A DNA stretch of 57,875 nucleotides from Zelonia costaricensis (lineage: Eukaryota > Euglenozoa > Kinetoplastea > Trypanosomatida > Trypanosomatidae), in contig JASAOO010003419.1 of assembly GCA_030849075.1 (NCBI GenBank), positions 1 through 57,875 on the forward strand, written 5' to 3'. Below, piece by piece: positions 37,671 through 47,295 of the stretch (positions within the stretch are counted from its first letter, which is position 1; the number at the start of each line of letters is the position of its first letter). The notes under the pieces were generated by a model that did not search any database, was not told where the DNA came from, and saw only the letters and a list, made by a program, of their open reading frames with translations. The position numbers were made by a program, and so were the translations under genes.

Positions 37671-39208
37671 CCTGTTGGGTGCGTGTGCAGGGGCCGTGCG
37701 CACAGGGCTTACCTGCGCATCCGTGATCGCACTCACGGCTTAGGTGCGAGGCGAAGGCAGGAAAGACAGGAGCTGCGCAAAAGGGGGGAGGGGGGAGGGC
37801 GGTGGTGATGATGGGTGGGTGGGCGTGCTATGCTGGTGAAGTCGAGAGGAGGAGACGACGTGCGTGACGCTGCAGACAGGGCAGCCACCAGTGGTTATGT
37901 GTACACTCTTTGCTGAAGCACGTATTTATAGATGGAGGGAGATGGCAACGGAGGAGCGGAGGATGAAGTTTCCCTTCTTCCAACGGGAAGGGGCACGAAT
38001 GACATCGGAAACGCCGGAGACGTCGCCAGAGCCGGGTTCGCCGGCCCCCCTGCGTGCGCTTGTGCGGTGAAGCTGACATGCCTGTCAACGTGGCCGCCCC
38101 CTTCGTGTACGCAGGTGCGCCGTTTCTTCGTATCGCACTGGTGCTGTTCGTGCTGCCGCGCGCAGTCGACAGGGAGGAGACGCAGCTCGGCGATGACCGT
38201 CGGCTTCCTCTGCCCGCCCTCTTTGCGCGCCCCTCGTCTTCCGAGCGGGACGTCATGCCGAGAGAACGAGCCAGAGACAGGGCAGAGTGAGGAGCAGCCG
38301 TCTGGCGGCGACTCCTCCAAGGCAACAATGCAAGTGCACGCACACCGTAGCACCAACGGGTTCCTCGCTCGCAGCTGGCGCCTCACCACTCGGGTCAAGT
38401 TCTTTTTTCTCTCGCTTTCATCCATCCGCAGCACAAATCAGACCATCATCATCTGCGCCAACAACGACACGGCGACAAGGACGTCGGCTCCCTACGAACT
38501 CACGTAAACCGCAAAGAACACACGCGCCAGACCATCAGCCGCCAACCGCCGTTCATCAGCCGCGACTCTTCGCGGACCGTCGGGCCGCTCGAGAAGGGGT
38601 CAAGGCGCGGAGGAGTGGAGGAGGGCAGGAGGATGGAGAGGCGTGGAACGACGAAGAGGGGGGGGGGGCGAGACAGAAAAAAGGGAAAGACGCTAACATC
38701 ACACAACACGACAACCCAACAAACAGAAAAGAGGGCAGGTGTGTGTATGTGCGAGTGTGGAGTGGTGGAGACAGGGCAAAACCAAACAAAATAAAGCCCG
38801 ATCAAGGCTAGCGATACTCGTCTTATCCATCCTACACCTACACACGCCTACGCACACACGTGCACATGCACATGCACGCGAACACACATACGCTCAAACC
38901 ATCGCCCCTGTGTCACCACGCACGGCGACAACACGACTGAGATGAGGGCCGAACGCACCCAGGTAGAGCATCGGCGTCGCTCTCGTGCAGACCCACACAT
39001 ATACAACTTTACGCGTGACGGCAATCGAAGGGGATGGGGGCGGTGTTGGGGGACTGAGGCAGCAGCAGCGTCTCATGGGGAGCCGGCCCGCTTGCTGCCC
39101 CAGCTTGTACTTCTGCCCCTCCCCCCCTCCCCCGCGTCTCCATTCCCATCTCGGCAGCGCATGTCTGCACGAACGAAACCAGCAACAAGGTGTGCACCTG
39201 TGCGCTGC
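37671..39208. other. Intergenic region, 1.5 kb
   Basis: I see no convincing gene. Minus frames at 37828-38343 and 37895-38434 are open for about 170 codons but are Arg/Ser/Pro-rich, overlap each other, have no domain and conflict with each other in frame. G runs lie at about 37780-37800 and 38660-38670; CA-rich DNA lies at 38835-38890. Confidence 0.55.
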
Positions 39209-39859
39209 TTACATGGGCGCCTCGGGGTTGAAGAGGTGGAAGCGGACGGTGGGGAGCTGCTCGTCGAAGCAGGTCTTGGTGCGGTACGAGAGGGTGTTGT
39301 TGCAGACGATGCGGCCGTCCGTCGACTTCACCACAACGCCGCCCCACGCCTCGGCCGAGTTGAGGTAGCTCTTGCTCGTCTGGATCGAGATGGCCGTGCC
39401 GGACTTCTCCTTGTACCACCGCTCCATCTCCGAAATCTCGCGCGAGATGTCGGCCTCGTCCTCCTTGCGGCACTGGATGACGGCGTCCGTGCGGATCGAC
39501 ATGAGGGACTGGTGGATGAGGCTGATGAGCATCGGCTTGTACTGGGACGGGTTGCCGACCTTGACCATAATCTTCTGGCGCGTCTGCTCGTGCAGCTGCT
39601 CCATGATCTTTGCCCGCTCCTCCATCACGCGCAGACGCTGCACCTTCGAGTAGTTCGCACGTGCGACACGGCGGTCAACGTCGACCTGCTTGCGCTTCTT
39701 CTCCGCGTTGGCGCGAATCTTAGTCTTCTCGGCCTCGACGAGGCGCATCTTCTCCACGTCGTACTCCTCCTGCGCGGCCGCGTCCAGCTCCTCCGCCTTC
39801 TCCTGCGCCTCGCGCTCGATGAAGTCGATCATCGACTGAATCTGGCGTGCCTCGCTCAT
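39209..39859 (-). CDS. V-type H+-ATPase subunit E (peripheral stalk)
   Basis: A 216-residue V-ATPase stalk subunit, starting at the ATG at 39859 (MSEARQIQSMIDFIERE). The N-terminal half (residues 1-110) is one long charged helix (QEKAEELDAAAQEEYDVEKM and following), which pairs with subunit G. The C-terminal globular domain includes AVIQCRKEDEADI, a linear GGVVVKSTDGRIVCNNTLSY and RTKTCFDEQLPTVRFHLF, the family hallmark. It holds the A3B3 head against rotation in the proton pump of acidocalcisomes and endolysosomes. Length is typical. A strong pyrimidine tract and AG just upstream suggest a very short 5' UTR. Confidence 0.96.
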   Translation of the reverse strand: MSEARQIQSMIDFIEREAQEKAEELDAAAQEEYDVEKMRLVEAEKTKIRANAEKKRKQVDVDRRVARANYSKVQRLRVMEERAKIMEQLHEQTRQKIMVKVGNPSQYKPMLISLIHQSLMSIRTDAVIQCRKEDEADISREISEMERWYKEKSGTAISIQTSKSYLNSAEAWGGVVVKSTDGRIVCNNTLSYRTKTCFDEQLPTVRFHLFNPEAPM

Positions 39860-40790
39860 GGTTGCGGAATTAGATGCTTGGGGTGGGGGAAGGGGGTGTA
39901 TAAGAGGTGGTGGGAGCGTAGCGAGCGACGACCGAGGCGAAAGTGCGATCACACGGGGGCAAACAAGAGGTGAGTGAGAAGCTGCGAACTCCGAGAAGAC
40001 ACGTGAGGGTTGGACGACGAAACGAGAGGCACGAATAGTTGGCGAACACAAGTCGATAGAGGGAGCTGTGGGAAGTGAGGGCAAGGGCGGCGGGGTGTGG
40101 GTGGGGGGGGGGGGAGGGAAGCGGCCGAGGTTTCAGAAAACAAACAAAAAGGCGGTGAAGGGCGACACAGAGGTGAGACATGAGAGAGAGGAACCGGGCG
40201 GTGTGGGGGTGGGGGGTGTCGCCTGCAACTCACGGACGTGGCAAGCGTATTACGGGAGCGGACTACCACCCTCGTGAACAACACACACACACACACACAA
40301 AGCGGCACCTTCAATTTGCTGCTGGAGATGCTCTCGCTGTTGCACACGCGGAGAATCGCATTTGTCCGCCTTTCCAGCCTTGTTGGCGATGCGTGGCGCA
40401 TCGCCATCGAGAGCGAAAAGAAGAGATGCAAGTGTGTCTTTCTTTTTCTTTCCTTCTCTTCCTCGGCGTTGGGCCGGTCTGTGAAGTGCAAGTTGGTGGG
40501 GCAAACCACCTATGGCGATGAGAACCGGCAAGAGAGGCCAAATGCAGCCAATGTGAACAACATCTCGTGAGAGAAGCGTCGCAGCGACACCCGACGAAGG
40601 CGCACACGCACACGCGCGTAAGCGCCCTCTTGCACCCTCGCAGACGACATCCGCAAGTCCCCGCACAACGCCTTCTACGCCAGCGGGAACCCTATGCACG
40701 GCCTTTGAGCTACCACCCCTGTGGAAGAGAACGGACTCGACTGGGGTAGGTCGTGCCGCTCTGCGCTCTGAATCATTATGCTCCACTCTC
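39860..40790. other. Intergenic region with CA array
   Basis: No gene. A CA array lies at about 40279-40299 and a G11 run near 40106-40116. Confidence 0.65.
39877..39896 (-). promoter_or_regulatory. Predicted trans-splice acceptor of V-ATPase subunit E
   Basis: On the minus strand a pyrimidine tract (39896-39880) is followed by AAG, with the acceptor AG at 39878-39877, only 17 bases before the ATG. Inferred from the polypyrimidine-then-AG rule. Confidence 0.4.
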
Positions 40791-41159
40791 TCAAGCCTGC
40801 AGCGCTGCCGGCTCTGCCGCTCCAGCCGACTGGCGGTACTGCGCCCACACCATCAGAAGGGCGAGTGGGGCTGTCACGGGTAACACGTGCGCACGCCACA
40901 GGCGAAATCGCACACTATGTAGGGACACGAGCATCGCGTAAAGCGACCAGCCGCTGAACACGGTCAGCAGGCTGCATGAGGGGATGGCGCGGAACGGCGC
41001 CATTGCGGCCCCGCATGTCGCACCGAAGATAAGGAGGTAATTGTGGAACGTCGTGAACCAGCGGATGCCCTCACCGCACGAAAAAAAGACGTAGAAGCAC
41101 ATGCACCAGCTCGCCACCGCGTACACCCAGAACAGCGCCTCGAGAGCCTCGACGAGCAT
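40791..41159 (-). CDS. Small four-helix membrane protein, unrecognised
   Basis: A 122-residue hydrophobic protein starting at the ATG at 41159 (MLVEALEALFWVYAVASW). Four likely membrane segments are residues 7-28, 37-56, 62-84 and 90-108. The C-terminal half has W-S-L-Y-A, LHSVRFRLWRAHVLPV and LLMVWAQYRQ. Its size, helix count, the His in helix 3 and the final W-x-Q-x-R-Q are reminiscent of the two Erg28-like proteins at 5428-6973, but clear homology cannot be shown by eye. Neighbours give no clue to function. It could be any small ER or mitochondrial inner-membrane protein. Confidence 0.75.
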   Translation of the reverse strand: MLVEALEALFWVYAVASWCMCFYVFFSCGEGIRWFTTFHNYLLIFGATCGAAMAPFRAIPSCSLLTVFSGWSLYAMLVSLHSVRFRLWRAHVLPVTAPLALLMVWAQYRQSAGAAEPAALQA

Positions 41160-41758
41160 GTCTACCAGGTCTTGCCTCGGCGGGGTTCGTGCGCTACAAG
41201 AGGGAACAGAGAGGACTGAGCTTACGCGGGTGCGCCGCCGAGTGCGCTTGTCTCACAATGCACGCGCCTGCGTGACGGAGGCGGGTGTGGTGGTGCTGCG
41301 GGAATGACGGAGGTGATGGCACCAGAGACAGCAGGCTTCTCCACTGCCGCAGTGTCGTGTAGAAAAGAAAAGGAGAGAGTCGGCGACCCGTTCAGGGGGG
41401 GGGGGCAGCGAAGGCAATTGGATTTGGAGGGGGAGAAAGGGCAGATGGCGGCTGTGCATCTGTGCGTGGAGGTGACGTGGCAGCACCGGGCTCTACAAAT
41501 GAACCCGGCTGAGAGTGGTCAGCGGTGCACTTGCCTGCTCGGCGTGCACATCTGCGCGCTTGCTCGATCTGCGGCTGGTTTCTCAGAGTGGGAGTGCAAC
41601 TTGATTGCTTTGGCGAGGGGGAGGGGGGGAGCGCGGCACATGGCGCGGCGGCCAAAGGACATGCGAATAAGAGCGCACACATGAACTCGCACACACGCGC
41701 AGAAGAGGCGGGGCGGGGCCTAGGCTGAGCGAGTTTCGCTCTTCTCGACATTTCCCTC
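41160..41758. other. Intergenic region
   Basis: No gene seen. A G10 run lies at about 41395-41405; the rest is presumed 5' flank of the membrane-protein gene and 3' flank of the BSD-domain gene. Confidence 0.6.
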
Positions 41759-42940
41759 TTACGAGTCGAGGGAGTCGGCAGCAGCGCGATTCGCTTGCTC
41801 GAGACAGACGCGCTGAATAAAGCTGGTCTTGCCCTTCTTCGCGCTGTTGGTGTGCTTGGCCAGCACACCGCGCCGCTGCTTCACCCCGCTGCGCCAGAAG
41901 AGTCGCAGCGTCTCCAGCGCGGACTTCTCGATCGGCTCAGTGGGGAACTGGTGCCGCACATTGTGACCCACAAAGCGCGGGACCAGGGCCACGTCCGGCG
42001 GCGCGGCGACCGACTGCGGGAAGGGCAGGCGACTGCTTCCGCCAACGGGCAGGGTGGTGGGTGCAACGACGCAGACGCGGCGGTGACGCGCGGCGGCGAA
42101 GGCGTGGTGGAATCTGTGGAGCGACGGAGCGGCGTCCTCGTCCAGGTGTAGCAGGTCCTCCTCGTTGACGTCCGTGTCGATCATCGCAACGGCGGCGCCC
42201 TTGGGCAGCGCGCTCAGCGAGGCGGCGTTGATGACGGAGAGAGACGTGGCCGCGGCAGGGCTCAGCGAGGAGGCAGCTGCGACAGCCGACGCAGGAGTCG
42301 CGGAGACTGCGGCCGCGGCGGGCGGCTTGGTGCCCTCCAGCCGCTGGATGTCCTCCTCGAGGAACGTCCGGGCAAAGCAGAAGTACTTGCGTACCACCGC
42401 CTCCCAGAAGCTCCGCTTCGTCTCTGCGTCCACGACGCGCTCCTGAAAGATGGCTGCAAGCACGGGGATCTGCCGCAGCACGTCGTTCTCCATCTGCTCC
42501 GTGATGGGCAGCAGCTGGAACGTGTCGCGGTCAACCAGCGTCTCCAGTGCGTCGAAGGCCTGCTCGACGCCGCGCTGGCCGGCCGCCGCGATGATGGACT
42601 GCAGCGTCGTCTCGTCCACGACGCCCACGTCCACGGCGGCGTGGCAGATGGTTGACGCCACCCAGTCCTCGTTCGACGGCACCTGCGCCGCCTCCTGGAT
42701 GCGCACAATCGCCTCGATGAGGCCCTCGCGGTCGCGCAGCGAGTCGAACTTCAGCACGTACGACTTCGCGCCCGCCACGAGCTTCGCGGCCGTGTCATCC
42801 TTGCGAGACCGCAGCAGCTGCGACACCTCGCGAGCGCCAATGAGAACGGGCTCGGTGGCGACGGTCGTGTAGAGAAGCGTGATGAAGTCGCCCTTCACCT
42901 GTACCGTGCACTCTTCGTGGTTCACAAGCACCCGCGTCAT
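41759..42940 (-). CDS. TFB1: BSD-domain protein, candidate TFIIH core subunit TFB1/p62
   Basis: A 393-residue protein starting at the ATG at 42940 (MTRVLVNHEECTVQVKGDF). Residues 1-85 have the strand-rich pattern of a PH-like fold ending in an amphipathic helix (LRDREGLIEAIVRIQ), as in the N-terminus of TFIIH p62. A BSD-type motif occurs at about 170-200: SFWEAVVRKYFCFARTFLEE, with the invariant FW ahead of a YF pair. An Ala/Ser-rich linker follows, then a conserved-looking C-terminal basic region (FWRSGVKQRRGVLAKH). TFIIH in trypanosomatids serves spliced-leader RNA transcription and repair. The PH plus BSD order supports TFB1. Another BSD protein is the main alternative. Confidence 0.75.
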   Translation of the reverse strand: MTRVLVNHEECTVQVKGDFITLLYTTVATEPVLIGAREVSQLLRSRKDDTAAKLVAGAKSYVLKFDSLRDREGLIEAIVRIQEAAQVPSNEDWVASTICHAAVDVGVVDETTLQSIIAAAGQRGVEQAFDALETLVDRDTFQLLPITEQMENDVLRQIPVLAAIFQERVVDAETKRSFWEAVVRKYFCFARTFLEEDIQRLEGTKPPAAAAVSATPASAVAAASSLSPAAATSLSVINAASLSALPKGAAVAMIDTDVNEEDLLHLDEDAAPSLHRFHHAFAAARHRRVCVVAPTTLPVGGSSRLPFPQSVAAPPDVALVPRFVGHNVRHQFPTEPIEKSALETLRLFWRSGVKQRRGVLAKHTNSAKKGKTSFIQRVCLEQANRAAADSLDS

Positions 42941-44126
42941 GGCCGTGTGGCGGGCGCGGGCGGATAATGGGAGACTGGGTGGGAGAATGAGTGATGCGGA
43001 GAAAAAAAAAAAGAGAGAGCAGCACGCCCGCACGTGCGTTTTTTTTTGTGTGTGTGTGTTTACGTGTACGTTGGCGTGAAAGGCAGAGGAGCTCAGCAGT
43101 CCTTGGGTAGGGCTTTTCCCTTTACAGCAGTGGCCGGTCCCTGTGCCCCCTCCCCAGTGCGAGGAGTGAGGTTGCAGAAGATAAAGAGGGTCAGTGAGTC
43201 GTGGAGGAGTTGGTGGATAGGGTGAGGGGTGAGGGGGACGGCGCAGGCCAGTGCGAGCGACGACCAGTTTAATCCCACGCTGATATCGGCCGCTACTCGA
43301 GCCAGCCACAGCTTACACACCCGAGCAGCTAACGTCCAGGGCATTCAGCGCTCGGAAAAGCCCGCTTCCGCGGCCCCCACCTCGCAGCAAAGACGAGGTG
43401 CAGGCACGGGGGTACGGGTGGTGCGAGGTGTGAGGAGAATCGACCCATGGGGTGTCCACAGGGGCAGGAGGGAAGCCCGAACATGCGCAAGAACAGATGA
43501 TCGAAGGGGGCACTCAGGAGCACGCACAGAATAAGAAGAGCACACACTGGCACGCACATGCGCAGTCTGAAGGCGATGCAAGGTGAAACAACGTCGTGCC
43601 TTCGCCAGTGTGCGTATAGATCGTCTCGTCTGTGTCACGTCCGCGACGGTATTTACATGGCTGGTACGACCAGTGGCATACACATAAACGAGAAACGGAA
43701 AAAAACACGTGAAGAGGGGTGGGGCGATGCAGCGCGTCGAGTGCGGATAGGGCCGGGAAGGGCTCCCGGCGACACGCTCATCAGCTTCCCCGGTTTTGTT
43801 CATGCAACAACGAGAAGAGGAGGTACGCAGCGCGGGAGAGAGAGAGGCAGCGAGTTTTTTTTTTGTGTGTGTGTGTGTGTGTGTGACCGCCAGGGGCAGG
43901 CGAGAGAGAGAGCGAGCGATACACCCTTGTAGAGCTACCAATGCGTTTGACAGAGGTGGCAAAGTTGCGACACCCGCCAACGGCGCAAGGAAGCAGTTGA
44001 AACACAAACACACACATGCACACACGAAAGAGAAGCCGGAAGAGGAGGATAGAGGAGCTGCACGTACGCAGCTGCCACATTCCCGTTTGTTTTCCCAGCC
44101 GCCACCACCGCCACCTCTGCGGTGCG
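42941..44126. other. Intergenic region, 1.2 kb
   Basis: No credible gene. T/A runs lie at 43000-43012 and 43039-43047, a T run with GT array at about 43856-43883, and a CA-rich stretch at 43995-44020. Confidence 0.65.
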
Positions 44127-45836
44127 TTACTTCTGGGTCGACGAGACTGTGAAGTCCTTGACGCCGCGCAGGCCGCGTTGCACGAGCAAACGCTTCACCG
44201 CCTCGCGGTCGTGCGTGTCCACCACCAGCGAGTCCGGCAGGTGAATCGTTTCCGTTGGCTTGTCGTCGTACGTGACGGTAAGCAGTCGCTGCGGCTTGCT
44301 GGACAGGTAGGCGGAGGTGGCCGGAATGGCCCAGGACTGCTCCAGCAGCTGGGTGAAGCGGTGGTCCGACTCCTCGGCGGGCGAGACGTCGGCGTAGTAC
44401 TCCACGAACTCGTCGAGGGTGACGGTGCCCACCTTGCAGCCCACCCTCCCGGGCCAGCACGTCTCAAAATCCAGCACGGCCTCCTCCCGCAGCAGGAGAC
44501 CGTCCACGACGTCTGGCAGGCCACCGGCATTCAAGCAGAAGAGTCGGTGCATCTCCTGGAACTCGACAGAACCGCGCCCCTCGATGCTGAGCTGCTGGTA
44601 GGCGTAGATGACGGCCTGCATGCGAGCCAGCGGCATCGCGCCGCGCAGCTCAGCGAGAAACTCTTGCGCGCACACAAAGTTGTTGCCCGTCGCGTCGAAG
44701 CGCTTCATGAGGACGTCGGCCTCTACAGGGGTCAGGCGGATGCCGAGCCGCGCGACGGCGCTGCGCAGGCCAGTGCGGTCGAGGTGGCGGCGCTGGCGGT
44801 GCTCCTCGCAGGCCACGCCGAGCGCGATGGCGAGGGAGCGGAAGCCGACGCGGCCGCCCACCTCCAGCGCGCCCTGGCGGATGCGGTCCAGCAGCGCCGC
44901 GACCCCCTCCCCACCGGTCATGGTCAGCGCCACCGAGGGACGGCGACTGTGTCGCGCCGTGGCCCGCGGCTGCGCCAGCGTCGGGTCGCTCCCATCGCCG
45001 CCGACGAACGCGAAAACGTTCTCCGGCTTCACCACGACGGCGCCGCGGGAGCGGGAGCTGTAGTCTGTCGTGTACCCGCACGTGACGGCGTACTCCATGC
45101 CGTACGACGTGCCGATCCGCGCCCCGTTGCACCCCAAGGGCAGGTTTGTGAGGGAGTGCAGCAAGACGACGCCGTCGCCAACCTTGACGGGCGTGCCAAT
45201 GTGCACGTCATCGCGCACGGTGCCGGCGCGGCTGACAACGAAGACGCTGTCGGCACAGGTGTCAAGAGCCACGACAGCCTCCTGCACCGCAGATGAGCGC
45301 AGGCCGGAAGTCAGGGAGGCCTGCACGTAGAGGAAGCCCTCCGGACTTGCGTTTTCGTTGGCCAGGCGAACGCGCTGGCCGTAGTGCAGGACGCCGGCGT
45401 TGCTGCGGGTGTAGCTGTGGTTGTGCTCGTCGGCGCACCGGTGCAGCGTCCAGGTGGAGCGCACCTGCGGGCACGGCGCCGACGAGCCCGTCAACGCGTA
45501 CGTCTGCGCCTTGCCGACCACTCCGACGGCGGTCACGAGGTCAAGCGCCAGGGCCGCCTTTGTCTTCTCGTTCACGACCAGGTACGGCTGTCCGATGCGC
45601 ACGTCGTCCCCGACACGGGCCATGACGTCCGTCTGCTCAGCCAGCTGGCTCGCCAGCATCGACCGAGCTACGGCGTTGGTGGCAGTCCGCTCCGGGTGAT
45701 CGGCGGCGGCCTGCCGCTGACCCTTGTACAGCTTGAGCTGGTCCTCACGCAGGGACATGTCCTCGAACCAGTTTCCCACCAGCACGCCGGGGGAGTACTG
45801 CTGCACATTGGAGTGCGCCATGCCGAATTCCGCCAT
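44127..45836 (-). CDS. CFAP161: CFAP161-like flagellar protein fused to EF-hand domains
   Basis: A 569-residue protein starting at the ATG at 45836 (MAEFGMAHSNVQQYSPGVLV). The N-terminal half (about 10-290) resembles CFAP161, a microtubule-inner protein of axonemal doublets: SPGVLVGNWFEDMSLREDQL at the start, VLHYGQRVRLAN, and DVHIGTPVKVGDGVVLLHSL. The C-terminal half (about 300-470) has a calyphosin-like EF-hand series: LRSAVARLGIRLTPVEADVL, MKRFDATGNNFVCAQEF, then VEFQEMHRLFCL. The first loop (DATGNNFVCAQE) keeps several Ca2+ ligands; others look degenerate. Human CFAP161 lacks such EF-hands. This suggests a doublet-lumen structural protein with possible Ca2+ response. Size and codon use are consistent with a single intact gene. 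Confidence 0.85.
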   Translation of the reverse strand: MAEFGMAHSNVQQYSPGVLVGNWFEDMSLREDQLKLYKGQRQAAADHPERTATNAVARSMLASQLAEQTDVMARVGDDVRIGQPYLVVNEKTKAALALDLVTAVGVVGKAQTYALTGSSAPCPQVRSTWTLHRCADEHNHSYTRSNAGVLHYGQRVRLANENASPEGFLYVQASLTSGLRSSAVQEAVVALDTCADSVFVVSRAGTVRDDVHIGTPVKVGDGVVLLHSLTNLPLGCNGARIGTSYGMEYAVTCGYTTDYSSRSRGAVVVKPENVFAFVGGDGSDPTLAQPRATARHSRRPSVALTMTGGEGVAALLDRIRQGALEVGGRVGFRSLAIALGVACEEHRQRRHLDRTGLRSAVARLGIRLTPVEADVLMKRFDATGNNFVCAQEFLAELRGAMPLARMQAVIYAYQQLSIEGRGSVEFQEMHRLFCLNAGGLPDVVDGLLLREEAVLDFETCWPGRVGCKVGTVTLDEFVEYYADVSPAEESDHRFTQLLEQSWAIPATSAYLSSKPQRLLTVTYDDKPTETIHLPDSLVVDTHDREAVKRLLVQRGLRGVKDFTVSSTQK

Positions 45837-46692
45837 GGTTGACCGTACGACAAGTACGGGAGGAGGAGGAGGACGGGAGGGGAGGAAGGGAAGGGAAGAC
45901 CACCAGCAGAGGTGTTGTATTCACAACTTGCTTCTCCGAGAGCGGCAGCGAGACTCGTCACAAAGAACTTGAGACGTATGTTTGTATGTGTGTGTGTGTG
46001 TGCGTGTGTACGGTGGCTGCAAGTGAAGAGCAGCACGAGCAGGGCGGCAGCGCTGCGCAACAGGCAAAAAGGACGCAAAAAGACGTGTACGGGGGAGGGG
46101 CGCAGGCTGCTGGGCTTTCCAATCGAGGCTGCTGGGTCGGGACGCCGCACGCGCAGACAGAGTCACCGTTTGGGCACCGCAGTCGCTGTGGAGGGATTAC
46201 GGGAAGGGGGGGGTATGGGTAGGAGGGACGGGGGGGGGGAGTCGAGAGGGACACACGGAGGGGAATTGGAGGAGGGGGGGGCCAAGGGGAGATGGCAGCG
46301 AGAACGTGCGCGACGCCTCTTGCATCTGTTCAGCTCTGTACGCATGCGTACAGACGGATGTTGGGCACTTTGCGCACGACGCGCCCGCGTCGCAGAGGCA
46401 GCCGTTCCCCCCCCCCTCACTCCCCCCACCACACACGGGGACTACGGTGACGTTGTGAATACGGCGTTGGCCCTTTTTAACTGGCATGGCGCGCACTCCC
46501 GGTGTGCGCGTGTGCACAGGGGTGAGGCTGCACTGCTGATGCACCTCTGTTCGACCCACGCGCTCGGCTGTGCAAAGGTGGAGGGAGGATTATGCTTGTT
46601 GTTGTGAGTCACGCACCGGAGGCGTGTAAAACGGCAAGAGTTGGTGAGGGGGACGGCGCTTTTGGGTTCACTTGCGCTCGTTGCGCCGCACG
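45837..46692. other. Intergenic region
   Basis: No gene. A plus-strand purine tract at 45855-45900 (pyrimidine on the transcribed strand) just upstream of the CFAP161-like start is the likely trans-splice signal. GT repeats lie at about 45985-46008; G runs at 46205-46285. Confidence 0.65.
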
Positions 46693-47295
46693 CTACAGCT
46701 TTCCGCACTCCACCACCACCACCCGCTCCGCCGGCTCCCCGGCCGGGGTGAGCGGGAGTGCCTCGATGTCCTCCACGACGGCCCAGCCGTCCACCACGCG
46801 GCCGAAGCAGATGCAAGTGCCGTCCAGGTGCGGCGCCTGGTCCGCCGTCAGGATGAAGAACTGCGAGCCGTTGAGGTGAGGCGCACTCACCGCCGTGCCC
46901 ACGAGACCCTTGCGGTCGAACTTGGACACCCGCACCTCCTCCGGCGCGTCGAACGTTTCGCCGTAGATGGAGAGCTGCTCCGTGCCCTTGCTGGACACCA
47001 CGTCGCCGCCCTGCACGAGGTAGCCCTTGCACACGCGGTGCACCGATGTGTTGCGGTACGTCAGCTGCGGCAGAAACTGATCGCGAAAGGCCGGCTCGCC
47101 GATGCCGTCGATGCTGGACACCGGCGGCAGCACGTTCTCCCCGGTGCACAGCTTGAGAAAGTTCTCGGCTGCGATGGGGCACTTCTTGTGAAAGAGCTCG
47201 ATGGCGACACGGCGCGGGGGCTGCTGGCCGATGGCGATGTCCATGAAGACGCTCCCAGCCCCAGCGGCGCGCCGGAGAGCGGAGCGGGTGAACAT
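46693..47295 (-). CDS. Cyclophilin-type peptidyl-prolyl cis-trans isomerase, probably mitochondrial
   Basis: A 200-residue cyclophilin starting at the ATG at 47295. The leader MFTRSALRRAAGAGSVF is basic and amphipathic, suggesting mitochondrial import. The core follows: VFMDIAIGQQPPRRVAIELF, AENFLKLCTGE, VHRVCKGYLVQGGDVV, GSQFFILTADQAPHLDGT and CFGRVVDGWAVVEDIEAL. The catalytic Arg (HRV) and Gln (VQGGD) are present. The Trp of the cyclosporin pocket (normally WLDG) is His, and the usual His in KHVVFG is Cys, so cyclosporin binding is probably weak. A divergent insert lies around residues 55-75 (ENVLPPVSSIDGIGEPAF). A second Met (MDIAIG, residue 18) could give a cytosolic form. Confidence 0.93.
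   Translation of the reverse strand: MFTRSALRRAAGAGSVFMDIAIGQQPPRRVAIELFHKKCPIAAENFLKLCTGENVLPPVSSIDGIGEPAFRDQFLPQLTYRNTSVHRVCKGYLVQGGDVVSSKGTEQLSIYGETFDAPEEVRVSKFDRKGLVGTAVSAPHLNGSQFFILTADQAPHLDGTCICFGRVVDGWAVVEDIEALPLTPAGEPAERVVVVECGKL

Noticed and set aside
37828..38434. Overlapping minus-strand ORFs of 171 and 179 codons as possible genes
   Set aside because: Arg/Ser/Pro-rich, mutually overlapping in different frames, no domain, and located in a region with simple-sequence tracts.
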